Shown here piece after piece: positions 22,301-34,990 of a stretch of 64,000 nt of DNA. A program made the translations under genes and the position numbers. The stretch's first letter is position 1; every line of letters starts with the position of its first letter. Source of the DNA: Hsuehochloa calcarea (Eukaryota; Streptophyta; Magnoliopsida; Poales; Poaceae); NCBI GenBank assembly GCA_036346395.1, contig CM070602.1:17741098-17805097 (forward strand), in the 5' to 3' direction. A model generated the notes under the pieces. The model was not told the DNA's origin, ran no database searches, and saw nothing but the letters and a program-made list of their open reading frames with translations.

Positions 22301-24022
22301 AGGTGTAAGGTTCTGTGGACTTAGACGACCTGTGCTCGATAATAAAGGGCTATTGGAAGCATAAGCTAACCATCTTGGGCCAACAGCCATTGGGCCATAC
22401 CCAATATTTATCCCAGGTGCCCCTTGCAAAGGATATGTCAAGACGCTGAACTTGTTCTCAAGAGTTACAGCATCAAAGCAGTAGATCTGGTATGTATACA
22501 TCAAAGTGTTATTTAACGAGTCTATCCATCTTTACCGATGTCATTTTACACTATGAATAAAAGCACCAGGAGAAACTTACTTGTGCTGCAAGAGCCACAG
22601 CTACAATCCGGGGGCTGCAGCGAACTATATATACAGCAGACCGAAATCTAAGAACATGTACATATGTGTGAGACTTCAAAGAGTAGAAGCGTACAACGGT
22701 TGGGGTAGAAATGCAATTTCCGGATTGAGATTCGCTGCTTGTATCTCTAATCAGTGCACTTAAGCGGCCACCCTGAACCATACCCAAGCCATTTGTCTCG
22801 TCGCCGGCAACAACCAGAAGCATGGGATGTGATGCCCTAAATCCTTCAGTACCTTCAGGGTAAACTGGTGTGGGTTGCATTTGTAAAAATGTAACTGGAC
22901 CATCACGTTTCGAGACCAATTCGCAAACATTTGCAGCATCTTCAACATCAAGCACTTGAAACCCATTTGAGTAACCAACAAGCAAAACATGCTTGAATGA
23001 AGATGGATGAAGCTCTAATTTATCAAACCCAGCCCACAAAACCTGCATATATATGAAATGTCAAGACTGCATTTATGTATAAATTTGCAGAATATGCAGC
23101 AGTAGAACGGTGGGTTAAGGAATTACAGCGACCACTGTTGACAATAAAAAAGATTGAACCAGCCATTAACCAAATAAGGACAATAGAAACAAGAAACTTC
23201 CATTGAGTGCATTCCAGAAAAAAAAAAAGCATACCATGATAATGTGAGCTTAAATGTAGCATGACATAGATATAGTAAGTGAACAAAAAAACAAGAAGAA
23301 ATAACTGTTTGCAATTGGTCTCAAACACGCGAGCGCGCGCACACACGCATCACAAGAATAATAGCAACAGGATGACGTAAACTTAAAAGCGAGTGTCCCT
23401 GGCAGCGGACACCATCACAGTACCTTTATAGCGGCAAAGATAGAAAATTTGAGTTCATGGAACTGTCCAATTGTTTGGAAGTTCTTGCATTGCATTGTTT
23501 GTAAATTATGATTTTACCCACCATGTAGCTAACTAGAATTTCATCCAATTTCAAATTGGAAAAACCATCCAACATCCCTGCAAATTCCACACATTCTAGT
23601 ATATTTTACCAGTCCCATCTACCTACCTTAATTTCGTTCATGGTCAACTGACTTCAACTTAACTAGTCGGGCATAAAATTGTGAATCTACGCGAACATAA
23701 GATCTAACTCGTAACGGAGAATGCAATAATTAAGTCCACAATTGCAAGTATAATTCAGCAGCACTAAAATTAACAACTCCCACAGCTATCTGCAACAGTT
23801 CAAAAACAAAATCTTTTGAGGTCGGGCTGGTGGGGGCGGTGAGCCGACCTGGTCCTTCTCGTCCTCGGCCTGGGGGCCGATGGAGGCGGCGACGGAGGCG
23901 CCGGCCGAGCGCACCGTGGACGCGACGGAGCTGGCGTTGGACGACACCGTCTTGAGGCACGATGAAATGATCCGCAGCGAGCTCGGCAGCAGCCCATTCC
24001 TTCCCCCCTTCCCCCGCCTCAT
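16389..24022 (-). CDS. ATG18: ATG18-type WD40/PROPPIN autophagy protein with BCAS3 domain (ATG18f/g/h group)
   Basis: I infer nine coding exons (minus): 24022-23849, 23042-22581, 22486-22052, 21939-21694, 21605-20781, 20704-20532, 17990-17860, 17778-17157, 16408-16389. The introns have GT and AG ends. The start MRRGKGGRNGLLPSS and the ASSVASTVRSAGASVAAS block are typical of plant ATG18f/g/h. WD40 blades follow (NGFQVLDVEDAANVCELVSK; FDPSGTLLVTASVHGHNINV), then the BCAS3 region (IQWWDVCRRTNWPERDED; VELRRRELLPVF). The family binds PI3P/PI(3,5)P2 on autophagic membranes. In place of the usual FRRG lipid-binding box, the corresponding region reads YKLYRGMTAAV. The exons sum to 3088 nt, one more than a multiple of three: a frame break at a GA run near 17213-17225 stops translation at 17213 (about 1003 residues), while the conserved-looking tail continues in another frame to 16389. 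An in-frame ATG also exists at 24097. The paralogue letter is not assigned. Confidence 0.88.
17991..20531 (-). other. Long intron (about 2.5 kb) of the ATG18 gene
   Basis: This intron separates the VELRRRELLPVF exon from the RCRNLARGW exon. The donor GTAATG (20531) and the acceptor ATGCAAAG (17991) fit. It is AT-rich, with no coding sequence. A 20-bp repeat (AGAGAGAAGAAACCATAAAA) occurs twice near 20417 and 20490. The ORF at 18056-18559 has no domain and runs into the 17860-17990 exon; I regard it as chance. Confidence 0.7.
23043..23848 (-). other. First intron of the ATG18 gene
   Basis: The donor after the EDEKDQ codons (GTCGGC) and the acceptor before VLWAGFDKLE (ATATGCAG) are both phase 0. 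The intron contains a short poly(A) run and a GCGCGC/ACACAC stretch near 23330-23345. No other gene was seen. Confidence 0.7.
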
Positions 24023-24287
24023 CTCCTCCGCCTTCCCGGAGATCAACACAAGCACCACCCCCTCCGACTCCGCCTCCGACGCCGCCGCTCCTACCACCTC
24101 CGGCCCCCGCCGCCCATCCGCGATCGCCGCCTCCGGCGCCGGCGAAGCCCAATACCATCCGAGTGTCCCTGCTCCCGCCGATCTCCCCGCCCGCCGCCGC
24201 GATCCGACAAGTCAGCTCGCGACCATCTCCGCCCGCCCCTCGCCTCCTCCGACTCCGACTAGAACCAACAACTCCTTGGCTTCTCCC

Positions 24288-24319
<32 letters not shown>

Positions 24320-24400
24320 CCCTCGCTGTTGCTTTCGTTTGCCTATCTCCCTCTCCCTGCCCGCTCCTTTAAATAATCTCAAGAAATCCCCTCTGGTTTG
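24023..24400 (-). promoter_or_regulatory. 5' UTR and core promoter of the ATG18 gene with a CT/GA microsatellite
   Basis: On the minus strand a TATTTAAA box lies at about 24367-24376. The transcript would start near 24340 and then run through a (GA)n tract (24294-24320; CT on the plus strand) and a GC-rich leader to the ATG at 24022. GA-rich leaders are common in plant housekeeping genes. The TSS is inferred. Confidence 0.45.
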
Positions 24401-25549
24401 CCTCTCCTCCTCCCCGCTATACGTCCCCAAAACTGACCCCCAGTTAGGCACGTCCACCCCGGGCCCACAACGTAACTATATTACTTCATCATATTTCCTG
24501 GGTACACGAGGCGGGGTGCGCGTGGCAAGTATGGCGGGAGGGGAGCTTGCACGCAAGGGGAATATGAGGGGATAGATCCCTTTCTAAGCTTTCGTCCGCC
24601 GCTGCTGCCTACGCGAACGCTATTGTATGCAGTGCAGGTGAAGGGCTGGGTCCTGCTTTACTCCCTCGCAGGCTTGTCTTCCAAGCCGGCAACTGAGGAA
24701 ACCGCGGCTCGGCCATGGGCTGCCCGGGTGGCCTTATCCCGTGCCGTCTGCCGTGCTATCCGATAAAACACGCTGTTTTCGGGCACGGGTAGATATGGGA
24801 AGTTAGTACAGTGCTCTGATCGACAGATTTTATTGTGGCTATTGTTAGAGTTTTAGATTTGGTCCGTTCAATATTTTAATTAAATTTTTTAAAAAATTTA
24901 AAGGTTTATTCATGTATGGTAGAATATGAAAAGTTTAATACCATAGTGCTAGTCTAAATAGAAAGAAACCAATATATAAAGTGAAATTGATTTTACCTAG
25001 TTGAAATAAGTAAAATAAGAACACATGCGCATAATCCCTCGCCACGCCACGCCATCACACGTGCGACGTGCGCGTGAATGGTCCAACGATTTTGTGTCCA
25101 GTTGGCTGTGGAGCTACAACTTCTTTTTACACCTCAAAACTATGCATACAAATTAAAAACTGAAAAATACACTGTTCCAATAGAGCTTCAGTTTCTTTCT
25201 AGTGGCAGATTCTATATGAAGGACATACCTTTCCTCTCATAAGAGGAGAATAGAAAGACACCTCTCAAAAATAAAACATAGACATAATTAGTATTGTTCT
25301 ATTGCTCTGTTCCTCTGTGCTGCGCAACCTCGGTTTCTCCATCCCTTCTTCGGCGTGCACCGACGTGGGGAGAACAGTGTCTTTGAAGCCAGCACCCCTC
25401 GTAATCCTGCATGGGTTGGGGTGAATCAGGTTTTTGGGAAGCGTTCGTGTGACTGCTCACGGCTTCCTCCTACATCATCTGCTTCGCGTCGTCTTTTTTG
25501 CATCAGACTCTACCGTGACCTTCGCCGGAGCGATTCTCTGTAAGTCGCG
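24401..25549. other. Intergenic DNA, with a possible copia leader in the right part
   Basis: No gene is recognised. The part from about 25300 to 25550 is GC-richer and leads directly into the gag-like reading frame, so it may be the leader of a truncated copia element. No LTR pair or PBS was found. Confidence 0.35.
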
Positions 25550-26278
25550 GTGATATCTTTTGATATGGGTAGGCCTTGCTTCCTAGAAATAAATCATGTG
25601 ATGATGTCGATGCCTACTTCTGTTAGTAGTGTACTTGTTTTAGGCTTTATCTTGTTAGTACATATATATGAGATAGAAATATTTGAATTGATGATCATGC
25701 TAATGTTCATAGTTCCAAATGTGCCTAGTATATATGCTTCTGTTGCAGCGATTATTGTTTTAAGAATTAAACTAATCATAAAAGTGTGCATATACCTAAC
25801 AATCCAAAAATATGATAGACACTTTGTGATGATTGGTTTTGCTGAGGCAATGAAACCAGAGAAATTCACTCGTGTGAATTTCAAGAGATGGCAGACAAGG
25901 GTCCAATTGCGGCTCTCGGCTATGAATGTATTTTGGGTCGTGATCCCAGATCTTATAGGACCTCGTACTGCTGCACAACAAATAAAGTACGACACGGCTA
26001 CAACAATATTTGCCAGGTTCATTCTAAGCGTGTTGTCTAACCAGCTTTGTGATGTGAATATGCACATGAAGAACGCTGTGGATATATGGCATGCACTTGA
26101 ACACAAGTTCGCTACCTCAGATGCTGAATATGAAATGTATGCCATGGAGCAATATCATCATTACAAAATAGTTGATAACTATTCTGTAGTCGAGCAGGCT
26201 CATGAACTACAATTCGTTGTGAGGGAACTCGCTATTGGGATCCGAATTTACACATTCAAAGCCCTCTGTATTTTCTAA
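25550..26278 (+). pseudogene. Truncated copia gag fragment
   Basis: The ORF of 242 codons has a hydrophobic, unrelated N-terminal half. From about 25830 it shows a copia gag N-terminal region: EKFTRVNFKRWQTRVQLRL, then AVDIWHALEHKF, then YEMYAMEQYHHYKIVDNYSV and HELQFVVREL. It breaks off after about 135 residues, before any zinc knuckle, at roughly 26235. The true gag start is probably the Met in AEAMKPEKF. No downstream pol was found. It is a relic, not a host gene. Confidence 0.7.
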
Positions 26279-29008
26279 ACTAGTCTCAGATCAGTAGCTA
26301 GTTCACACAGGAAACATCGATGAAATGCCATCCATTTACTGACTTAACTAAAAACATCTCAAAATAACAAATAGTAATAACAACTGAACATTATGGTAAA
26401 TGTTTACTTAACTTGCTACGCAGGGTTAAAAAATATATTAAAAAAACTCTTGCAACAGAACAGGAAACTTGGAGAAACCAATCAACATGCCTACAAGCAA
26501 TTGAGTGGAGAGCTCATCCTAATCCACGAAGCCTTCATAGTACTCCTTCTCAAAGAATTCTTGATCAGCTTGATAATCTTCAACTGAGCAGCAGAATTTG
26601 AAGTCGTGAGCACATAAAGCACTCAACAAGTCGTAGAGAAATAGTATACAAAAAATATTCATGCAGGCTTGGCAAAGGATTAGGTGTATGGTTTTTTTTT
26701 TGTAGAAAGCAGTATTGACGATAAATACAATACATAAATTTAAATGCATAATTAAAAAGAATACTAAATAAATAAACAATTTCTTTGAAACAAACAGTGA
26801 ACTTCCCATTCACTTCCCAACCAAACCAATAAGTGAATTCTCCATTCACCAACCGACACAATCTACCATGTGAATTATCCATCCACCAAACAGGATTATA
26901 TTCATCAAGTGAACTTTCAATTTACACCCAGACATGCCTATAACCAAGGACGCGGCTATTCGAATAGATTAATTAACACTCTACAGAGGTTGTACACTTT
27001 ACCCACAAGATGCAATCAACTTGTATAGAGCTGATCACAACAAAACCTTTCAAAAGTTTTATCTCAACAATTGACTCTCCTGTTGTGTATACTGTCAACC
27101 CCAACCCCACCATTGGTTTGACCCACACCGTTGGACTTAGAGACAGTAAACCCTGCCTATAGATGTGACCTTAGAAAGGGTACACAGCTCCACCCATATA
27201 CTACCTGAGTAGTCAATGCCAAAACTCTACAACTTACTAAGTTAGGCATGTCCCATACTAGGCATGTGGTTGTACGATAAGGCCCAGTTCAATGGCACAC
27301 AAGATTAAGTTCTTGACAAGTTACACAAGCGAGTCTACCACAAACCCACAACGTGTTATAACTACACCCCCACTTCACAACCGCTTGCCCGAACGAAAAT
27401 CATTTTGTTCAACCAAGACCAATGACATACCCTATCATGGTATATAAAATTTTAAAACAGTGGCTAATCCACCACAATTCCATATCTCATTAAGACAAAT
27501 TTAACATTATTGAACATGTGATAATAAGCCCATCGTAACTAAGCATGAGTAAGCATTTGTACAATACCCATGTTGGTGATACCAATATGTCTAGCTAAAA
27601 TTAACCATTCTAAGGTGACAAGTGATTCATGACAATCAAAAGTTCAATGGAGGCATAATGACAAATATGTGATAACTAATCCCAAAACAGTTGATATAAA
27701 GATAGCATGCAATTGATATAAAAAAATATACTTTTGAAATCATAGGTTCAATATAATCAAAGGACTACAACTTGCCTTGGCTTTGGTTTTGCTCAATTAC
27801 CACACTTGAATCTTCTAAAGTTTGCTTCCGCTCCTGCTCTGTGAAACAGATCGTCTAACGAGAGAGAAAACAACATGCAAAGCACAAATAAATTAAAAAA
27901 AATAAAAAAAAAGTAAAACCAACTCTAAAAGAAAGAGTTCGATTTTATATGAATTTATTAATTTGAATGGATTGAATCGGAGTTTGGATGGAGAAGAACG
28001 AACTCTCGGAAGATCTGTCGGAAAGAAAAAAGAGAGAGAAAAGAATATTCCTTCGGCTCAAAAAGAAAATAAAAAGAATTGGGTACTTACAAGTGGGGTA
28101 CACTTGTAAGAGAGAGAGAGAGATGAAAGAAAGGATGACACGTGGGACCAAAGTGGAAGATAGGGGAAGAATAGATAGACAATGACAGCTGGGACCCACA
28201 TGTAGGTGACTGTTTCCTGGTGAACTAAGTCCATGGGAAAAGGTCAAGGGTGTACCACATGGACTGCCACACGGGCTGACACAGGGGCAAAGGCTGAGGT
28301 GGCGATTTGGTTGCATTGATGTGGCACAAGAGGTGGAGGAGAGATAGGACTGGAGAATGTTTGGCCGACGGTAAAGGTGCCGGCATCGATGGTAGACGGT
28401 GGTGGACGGACGGTCGGCATAGAGCAAAATGGAACCCCAGTGCCTCGATGAAGTTGATGGAGGTGGTTGCACAGCAAGGGCGTCGGCGGCGGTGACAACG
28501 GCGGCAAGGGAAGCTCAGGTCACGGTGGTTTTGGCGATACGGTGGCACCCGAAGAGAATTGAAGGGAGCACTGGATCGGTGGAGGCACAAGGAACTCAAG
28601 GGACCCTCGTAATGTACCGTAGGAGGATCGGAGCGCGCCGCGCTGATGAAGATGATCGGGCGAAGAAGAAACAAAGTGGCGCTGTCTCAAATGATGTAAA
28701 GAGAGAGGGAAAAGGGAGGGGATCGGACGAGTACGAATTGGAACGCAAGATGACGCACATAGAAGGGTAAAGAAGCTCACCGACAAGTAGATTGGAACGG
28801 ACGGTGGCGACCGATTTTTGAGAAGAAGATGAAGACAACGGCTTGGGGGTCTCTAGGGAAAGGTGATGCAAGCACCTCGAAGAATGTGGACACACGATTT
28901 CAATGGCGTTGGTGTCTCGAATGGAGAGGCTCCAATGGCGACGAACTCCGACGAAGAAGGGCTTCGGTGGCCGACGGCTTGGCGACAAAATCCGGTGTGA
29001 TGATATCG
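26279..29008. other. AT-rich then GC-rich LTR-like DNA without recognised genes
   Basis: 26279-27940 is AT-rich with many stops. 27945-28990 is GC-richer, with a (GA)n run at about 28110-28125 and long but low-complexity ORFs on both strands. Its layout resembles the gypsy-type LTR DNA at 60960-64000, but I could not define termini. No conserved protein was seen. Confidence 0.35.
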
Positions 29009-30850
29009 TGTGGATATCGTGAGGATATGTGCATGATCTTAGGATGATGAGTCAATTGATAATGGCTTTGTTGGTTTGCAAAATCTCGCGTTTTCGGGGT
29101 TTGCTTCAGTCTGTCAGACCACAGGCGGTCTGACCGGTGACGTGGGCGGTCAGACCGCCCGTGGAGAGGTCCGACCGGCCGTGTTTGCCGGTCCGACCGG
29201 GTTCGGTTCAAAGTGGATTTTGAAGCTAAGCCAAAAATAGGTTGTGTAGGCAAGTGAGGGGAGTCTCCTGGATGTGGTCACATAATTTTTTGAGCTCCCA
29301 GTCAAAAGTTGTATTCATTTGAAAATTCCATAAGGTTTCGGATTTTCAAGATGAAATTCTGGCTAAGTCATTTCGGGCGGTCCGACTGGCCTGAAATCGG
29401 TCGGACCGGCTGTGTGGGGCGGTCAGACCGCCGATCACTTGGAGGTTGGCCTTTGTGGCATTGATGTGTTTGGATTGTATTTATTGTGTGAACTCCAATG
29501 CTTTATTGTTGCATATTGCGTTGTGGAACTGACGTGGGTCAAGTTGTGAAGAACTTGTTCCCGGAGACGATTTGTTTGTCTATTGCTGTGCAGGTGGCTT
29601 GCATGTCAATGACGTCAATGGTGAGGTGGATCGGGACTACGCTTGGAGAGCTGAGGTCCAGAACGATCATGGATGCCGGGTGAGGTCGTGTGACTCAAGC
29701 ATGGTGCAGAATAGGCAAGATGGATCGAACGGGTAGTTCGATGCAGCTGGTTGGATCAGGTGGTGCGGAAGTCGGCGCAAGTCTCTGAGAGGTTCCGATG
29801 GGATTCGGACGGGAGAGACTTGGCGACGTGATGAGAACCGCTGATCAACATACACGTGGTGAAACAGGCGATTGCTTCAACAGATGTGTGTGAGTGGGTC
29901 CCACGTGTGTGTGGGTCCCATGTGTGAAACCCTAGCTCTCCTATAAATAAAAAGAGGGGAGATGTAAAACCCCTGGAAGCATTCATTTGGACCCCTCTAC
30001 CTTTTTCTAGGGTTTGGAGAGGAGAGGAGAGGAGAGGCTAGGGTTTGGAGAGATTGTATGTGTGCTCTTTGATTGAGCTCTTGTCCTCCATTGAAGGAGT
30101 GGCTTTGTATGCAACATATTGATTCAATCAATCTTTTGATGTTTGCTCAAGGGTGAAGTCTCTCTTGTGTTCTTCTCTCTTTTGTTGATTTTGGTGCTTC
30201 CTTGATTCAAGTGTTTATGTTTGGTCTCTTGACCGATTTTATCTTGCTTTGATATGTGGGAATACTCCTAGAACCATCTAGACCATCAACCCCCACAAGC
30301 AAGTCTTGAATCTAGATTTTCATATTTCTAGGGTTTGTGCACTTCTTTGATAAAATCTTCAGAGATCGATTCTGTGAAGTGGATCCGGAGGATCGCCGCT
30401 AGAAATAGGTCTCTAATATCCTTAGGAGGTGTGCTTCAAATTTGGTCAAGTTTCATTGGTTGAATCAAAAGTTGGACCAAATTTCGCTTTTGGTGTTGGG
30501 CTTGGTATTTGGCTCGACTAAATCGGTCGGACCGATTTATAAGCGGCGATCGACCGCCAAAGATTCGATCGCCTGTTAACGGTCGGTCGAACCGATTTCA
30601 ATCGGTCGGACAATTTCCTTTGGGCCGGTCGGCCGACCGCCAGTGTCCAGACCAGCCCAGTGAGATCAATTCTCCACATTTGTGTCTTGTGGTTAAGGGG
30701 GTTATCGAATTCAACACAAGGCTTCCTCTGTGCGTGTACTGATCTTCTTAGCTTTCTAGCTAAAGGAGAAAAGTTCGTGTTGGATTTGATTAAGGCGAAA
30801 AAGTCGAGAAAGCGTCTATTCACCCCCCTAGTCGCCTTTACGGTCCTACA
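29009..30850 (+). repeat. 5' LTR of the gag-only element
   Basis: It starts TGTGGATATCGTG and ends GGTCCTACA. It contains GGTCnGACC-type palindromes at 29105-29205, 29378-29432 and 30524-30650, a likely TATA box (CTATAAATA near 29940-29950) and a (GGAGA)n run near 30012-30035. It is nearly the same as 34991-36826. Confidence 0.9.
29940..29950 (+). promoter_or_regulatory. TATA box of the 5' LTR
   Basis: CTCCTATAAATA lies in the middle of the LTR, before the GGGAGATGTAAAACCCC and AACCCTAG-type transcribed part. The same block is present in the 3' LTR near 35920-35930. Confidence 0.55.
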
Positions 30851-30852
30851 AG

Positions 30853-30870
30853 TGGTATCAGAGCCGGTTA
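30853..30870 (+). other. Primer-binding site (initiator tRNA-Met type)
   Basis: TGGTATCAGAGCCGGTTA starts two bases after the LTR end CA. TGGTATCAGAGC is the classical plant PBS complementary to the 3' end of tRNA-iMet. Confidence 0.85.
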
Positions 30871-30905
30871 GCTCTTCTCATAGATCTTAACCGGTGTTTG
30901 GAGCC

Positions 30906-33601
30906 ATGGCAACTAACAGGTATTCAATCAGGCCACATATTTTTGATGGAGTTGATTTTGCATATTGGAAGGCCCGAATGCAGGCCTATATCGAGGCTCA
31001 AGGGCACGCAATTTAGCTTAAGGTGAAAAACCCTTATGTCGTGCCAGCCGATGACAATACGATCACTCCAGATGTGGAGGCCAACAGCAAAGCTCGAAAT
31101 TTTCTCATTCAAGGTCTTAGTCGATCCGAGTTTGAGCGTGTTGCTCATTTGAGATCTGCTCATGAGATCTGGCGGACTCTCTATGATTATCACGAGAGTT
31201 CCACTGCGATCAAGGAAGTGAGATAGAATCAGCTCAAGAAAAAATACTCCAAGACCGAGCAAAGACCTGGTGAGTCTTTAGATGAGTTGTGGGGAAGATT
31301 TTCTAAGATTCTTCATGATCTCTACGCTGTTGACCTTGTCTTCACTGAGTCAGAAAATTCACACCAGCTTTTGGGTGCTCTTGATGTGAAGGTCTGGAGG
31401 ATGAAGATCACTGCCATCAATGACAACACTGTCATGAGTGAGCTTACCATGGATAAGCTTTACTCGAGGTTGAAGACGCATGAGATTGATTTTATCTCGC
31501 GTCTCCCCAAGACAGAGCCGATGGCTTTAGTGGTCAATCATTCTAAGGGTAGCTCTTCTGATTCTTTTGATGTTAGCTCATCGGGTTTTTCTTTATCAGC
31601 TTTGCATTCTTTGAGCGATGAGCAACTTGAGAGACTACCTGAAGATGATTTAACCCTCCTATCCACCAAATTCACGAGAGCTTACAACAAGGTGAGGAAT
31701 AGGAGGAGAGGTGGACCTATCACTTGCTTCAAGTGTGGTGAGCCAAACCACATTCGCTCTAAGTGCCCCCAAGCTGAAGGGCAAGGAGGAGAAGGAGTCA
31801 CAAAGGCATCCTCAAGCGAGGGATGCTAAACCCAAGAAGATAAACTATCGCAAGTTTATCAGCCGGGTCCTTGAAGCTCTAGAGGATGTAAGCATGAGCG
31901 ATGTGGACTCGGAGGCGGAGGACGACAAGAGTGACTCCCGTGGTAAGAAGAAGGCTCGTGATTTCACGGGCATGTGTTTCATGGCCAAGAACAGCCACGA
32001 CAACGACTCCTCCAACAACGAGGATCCTTTTAGTGATCCCGATGATGTATGCCCTTCACTTCCTGATATGAAAAGGGCTTTGGTGCTTGCTGAACAGAAA
32101 CTGCATAAGCAAGCTAAATTGATTAAGAAACAGGACATTATGATTGATAATTTGAACCTAGAAGTTGTTAGACTCAAATCTATTAGTCCTGATGATTTTT
32201 GTGATTCATGCTCTAGCTTGCTTATTGAGTTGACAAGCTTAAAAACTGCTCATTCCTCTGTTGAAAATCAATTAAAAGATGCTCTTGTTGAACTAGAATC
32301 TCTCAAGTCTAGTTCTGTTTGCATGAATGTCATTTCTCTTGATGTGACTACATTGGATGTTATTCCTTTAACTTGCTCAAATTGTGCTTTGCTTGAATTA
32401 AAATTGGATAGCTCCTTGAAAGAATTGCAAAAATTTGATGCTAGTCACACTTGCTCTCATTGTAAGAGCAATCGGATTAAAATACAAGAGATGACAGAAA
32501 TGGTTGTGTACTCTAGAGCTGCTTCTTGTGAAAATTGTCCTAAGCTTGCTATTGAGATTGAAGCTTTAAACAAGACTCTAGAGGAGAAAGCTAAAATTAA
32601 AAAAATACATGTCTCTTACTGCTTCCAAAAAAGTCATTGATTCTTCCTCTTGTATGTTGCATGCTGAAGTTGAAACTATTGTTGGTAAGATACAAGAGGC
32701 TTTTAGAGTCAAATTTAAGGAGCAGTTGAATAGGATTGGAGAGTCCTATTGTGTCTCTTGTGAGACTTTAAAAGTGGAAGTGGCTCTTCTTAAGAACAAA
32801 CATGATGAGGCAATCAATTCTAGAAAGTGCTCTAAATGTGGAGTTTTAGCAAAAGAGACTGATTACCTCAAATTGACTCTTAAGAAGTTTTCTGGTGGGA
32901 AAAAGAAACTCAATATGATTCTTGATCAATCTAAAGTGAGTAAGAAGAATAGTGGTCTAGGTTTTAAGTCCCTAGAGCATTCCAAGAATCACCCACCTAA
33001 GGTTGCAAAAGTTATGAAAAATGGTCTGTTTGAGCTAGAACCTCCTAAGTCAACTAAGGTTGCTTTTAAATCTGCAGGTTCTGCTCAAACCCTTTCTAGC
33101 AAGAAAGGTGCTTCTGTTTCACCAGTACAAACCCCTCAAAAGGTCAAGTACCATTGCACCTTCTGCAAGAAAGATGGCCACACTATTGAGTTTTGCTTCC
33201 GGAGAGCAAAGATTGAGAGGAAAGAGAGAATGAGCACTTTAAGATCCATTAGAGGAGTCTCGTCACCATCGATAGTCTCTAGAGCTAGGCAGCCTGTTTA
33301 TCGTACCACATATAGGTCTAGATTTGTAGAGAACTTTGTTGACTCTTTTGGTGGGTACAGGCAGCATTTTGGTTTAAGATATCGTGAGGAGAGACCACGG
33401 GTAGCACCAAGACAGGGGGAGTATCGATCTTTTGGTAGATCGTTTCGGAGAGGTCCAGGTGGTTCTCGTGTGTATTCTTATGATTTTGTTCCTAATCATT
33501 TTATTGCTGCTTCTTCTGTTATTCCCAGGCATCGTGCGTCTCAGTACTGGACACTTAGATCGTGTATCTCTAACCCCAGTGCTGAGGCATGGATGTTTTG
33601 A
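30906..33601 (+). pseudogene. Copia gag of the gag-only element, broken by two stops and two frameshifts
   Basis: The reading frame starts at the ATG at 30906 (MATNRYSIRPHIFDG). Stops are TAG at 31014-31016 and TAG at 31224-31226. A frame change occurs near a C-run at about 31765-31775, just after the zinc knuckle CFKCGEPNHIRSKC (31720-31765). A second occurs at an A-run at about 32595-32606. After an acidic segment (DVDSEAEDDKSD) comes a long coiled-coil-like part with several CxxC pairs, then a second Cys/His motif, CTFCKKDGHTIEFC (about 33155-33200), and a basic Arg-rich tail. The long post-knuckle part with a second zinc motif resembles gag of large plant copia (Sirevirus-like) elements. 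No pol follows. Confidence 0.8.
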
Positions 33602-34990
33602 AGGGAATTTGCTTCTTTTTGCATTCATTGTATCATAATGCATTTTTCATTTCAAATGTCTTGCATTGTATAATAAAACTTGTGGAGTTTTGAGTATTAT
33701 CCTTGTATGGCTTGATTTCATACTCTATACCTTGTCATGTCAAGTGATAGTCACTAGACTTCTTTTATAGCTCTTCGTGCTTTAGCTTAGCTTTCACCTT
33801 GCTAGCTTTATATCTGTGAGCAAATTGAATCAAATCATGTCTTGTTGGATCTTGTGACTAGTTTTGCTCTAGTGATCCTCTTATGATTCATGCCATGTCA
33901 TATAGGTTAAATTGAGTCTTGAACTTTTTGAGATGTAAAATAAGCTTTTTAATTTATTAAGTCAAGCAAATGAAGAATGAGATTTTCTGTGCGAAAAAAC
34001 TGATCTCACCAATCCTTTCTCATGAGACTGCTTGCCATTGCACTAGGCATGAACTTAGGGGGAGTTTTGGATGACCTAGACCACTCTTTTAAGCTTCTTG
34101 CTTGAGATGGTCGCGGAAAAGCTTGAGATCTAGCACAATGAAAAAAAATCCTTTTTAGGAAAATGCTCAAATTGCTAAGTGCTTGAATATATTGCTTCTT
34201 ATTTGAACTCTTATTGCTCAAAATGCATCAGTTCCAGTTTTGGGTCTCGTTTTACTTATAGACATGGCTTGACTCATTTTTGGTTGCTTTTAGTGAAACT
34301 ATGATATTGAGCAACTTTTCATGGTATTAATTCTTTTAATCTCATATTACTGCTATTTTGGTTTTAGCTTTGCAATACATGTTTTGCCATGATTGAACAT
34401 AGCCTCTTCACTTAATATGTTTTGGTATAATACTTGTACTGTCTACATGGTTAATGGTCATGGCTCCTTTTTATTAAGGTTCAAAAATAAAGTTATTTCA
34501 TCATACTCTATCTTTTCACATGCATCTTGATGAATTCATTGTCAAAGGGGGAGAAAGATTGTGAAGAAAAATGTTGTTTTGTAGCTTTTGGTTTCATACA
34601 TAAGGTTTTATATAAAAGAACTCACATAAAAAAATGAACCTTTTGAAAATTTGTGATCATAATGAGTTGAGTCTCTTGGTTTTATTGCCTTTTTTATTAT
34701 ATTTGCAATTGAAGAAGACTCACAATGATCAAAGGTCAAATAGAACATTTGTCTTTCATATGGACCTAAGTGAGATTTTTGGCTACTTTCTGGAAATTGA
34801 ATCCTTTTGTGCTTTCATTGCCTTATCTCACTTGCTTATACTATTCTGAAGCCAGCTTGGTCGTTTCCTAGGTTTTTTTCTTGCTTATGGACCAAGTCGT
34901 GCATTTATGCGAAAACTACGATTTTTTACTTTTCACACCGAAATACTACATTTTCTGGGAAATTGCCAATGTGTTCATCAAGGGGGTGAT
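33602..34990 (+). other. Non-coding internal region with polypurine tract before the 3' LTR
   Basis: No pol domains are seen in any frame. CAAAGGGGGAGAAAG lies at about 34544-34558, and the tract AAGGGGGTGAT lies directly before the 3' LTR (34980-34990) as the likely PPT. The rest is AT-rich. Confidence 0.6.

Noticed and set aside
23786..24158. Alternative ATG18 starts at 24097 or 24158
   Set aside because: The 24022 ATG gives the conserved-type N-terminus MRRGKG; the extra upstream residues have no family support. 24097 remains possible.
27945..28988. Several GC-rich ORFs of 85-175 codons
   Set aside because: LTR-like DNA that is open on both strands, Pro/Ser- or Arg-rich, with no recognised domain.
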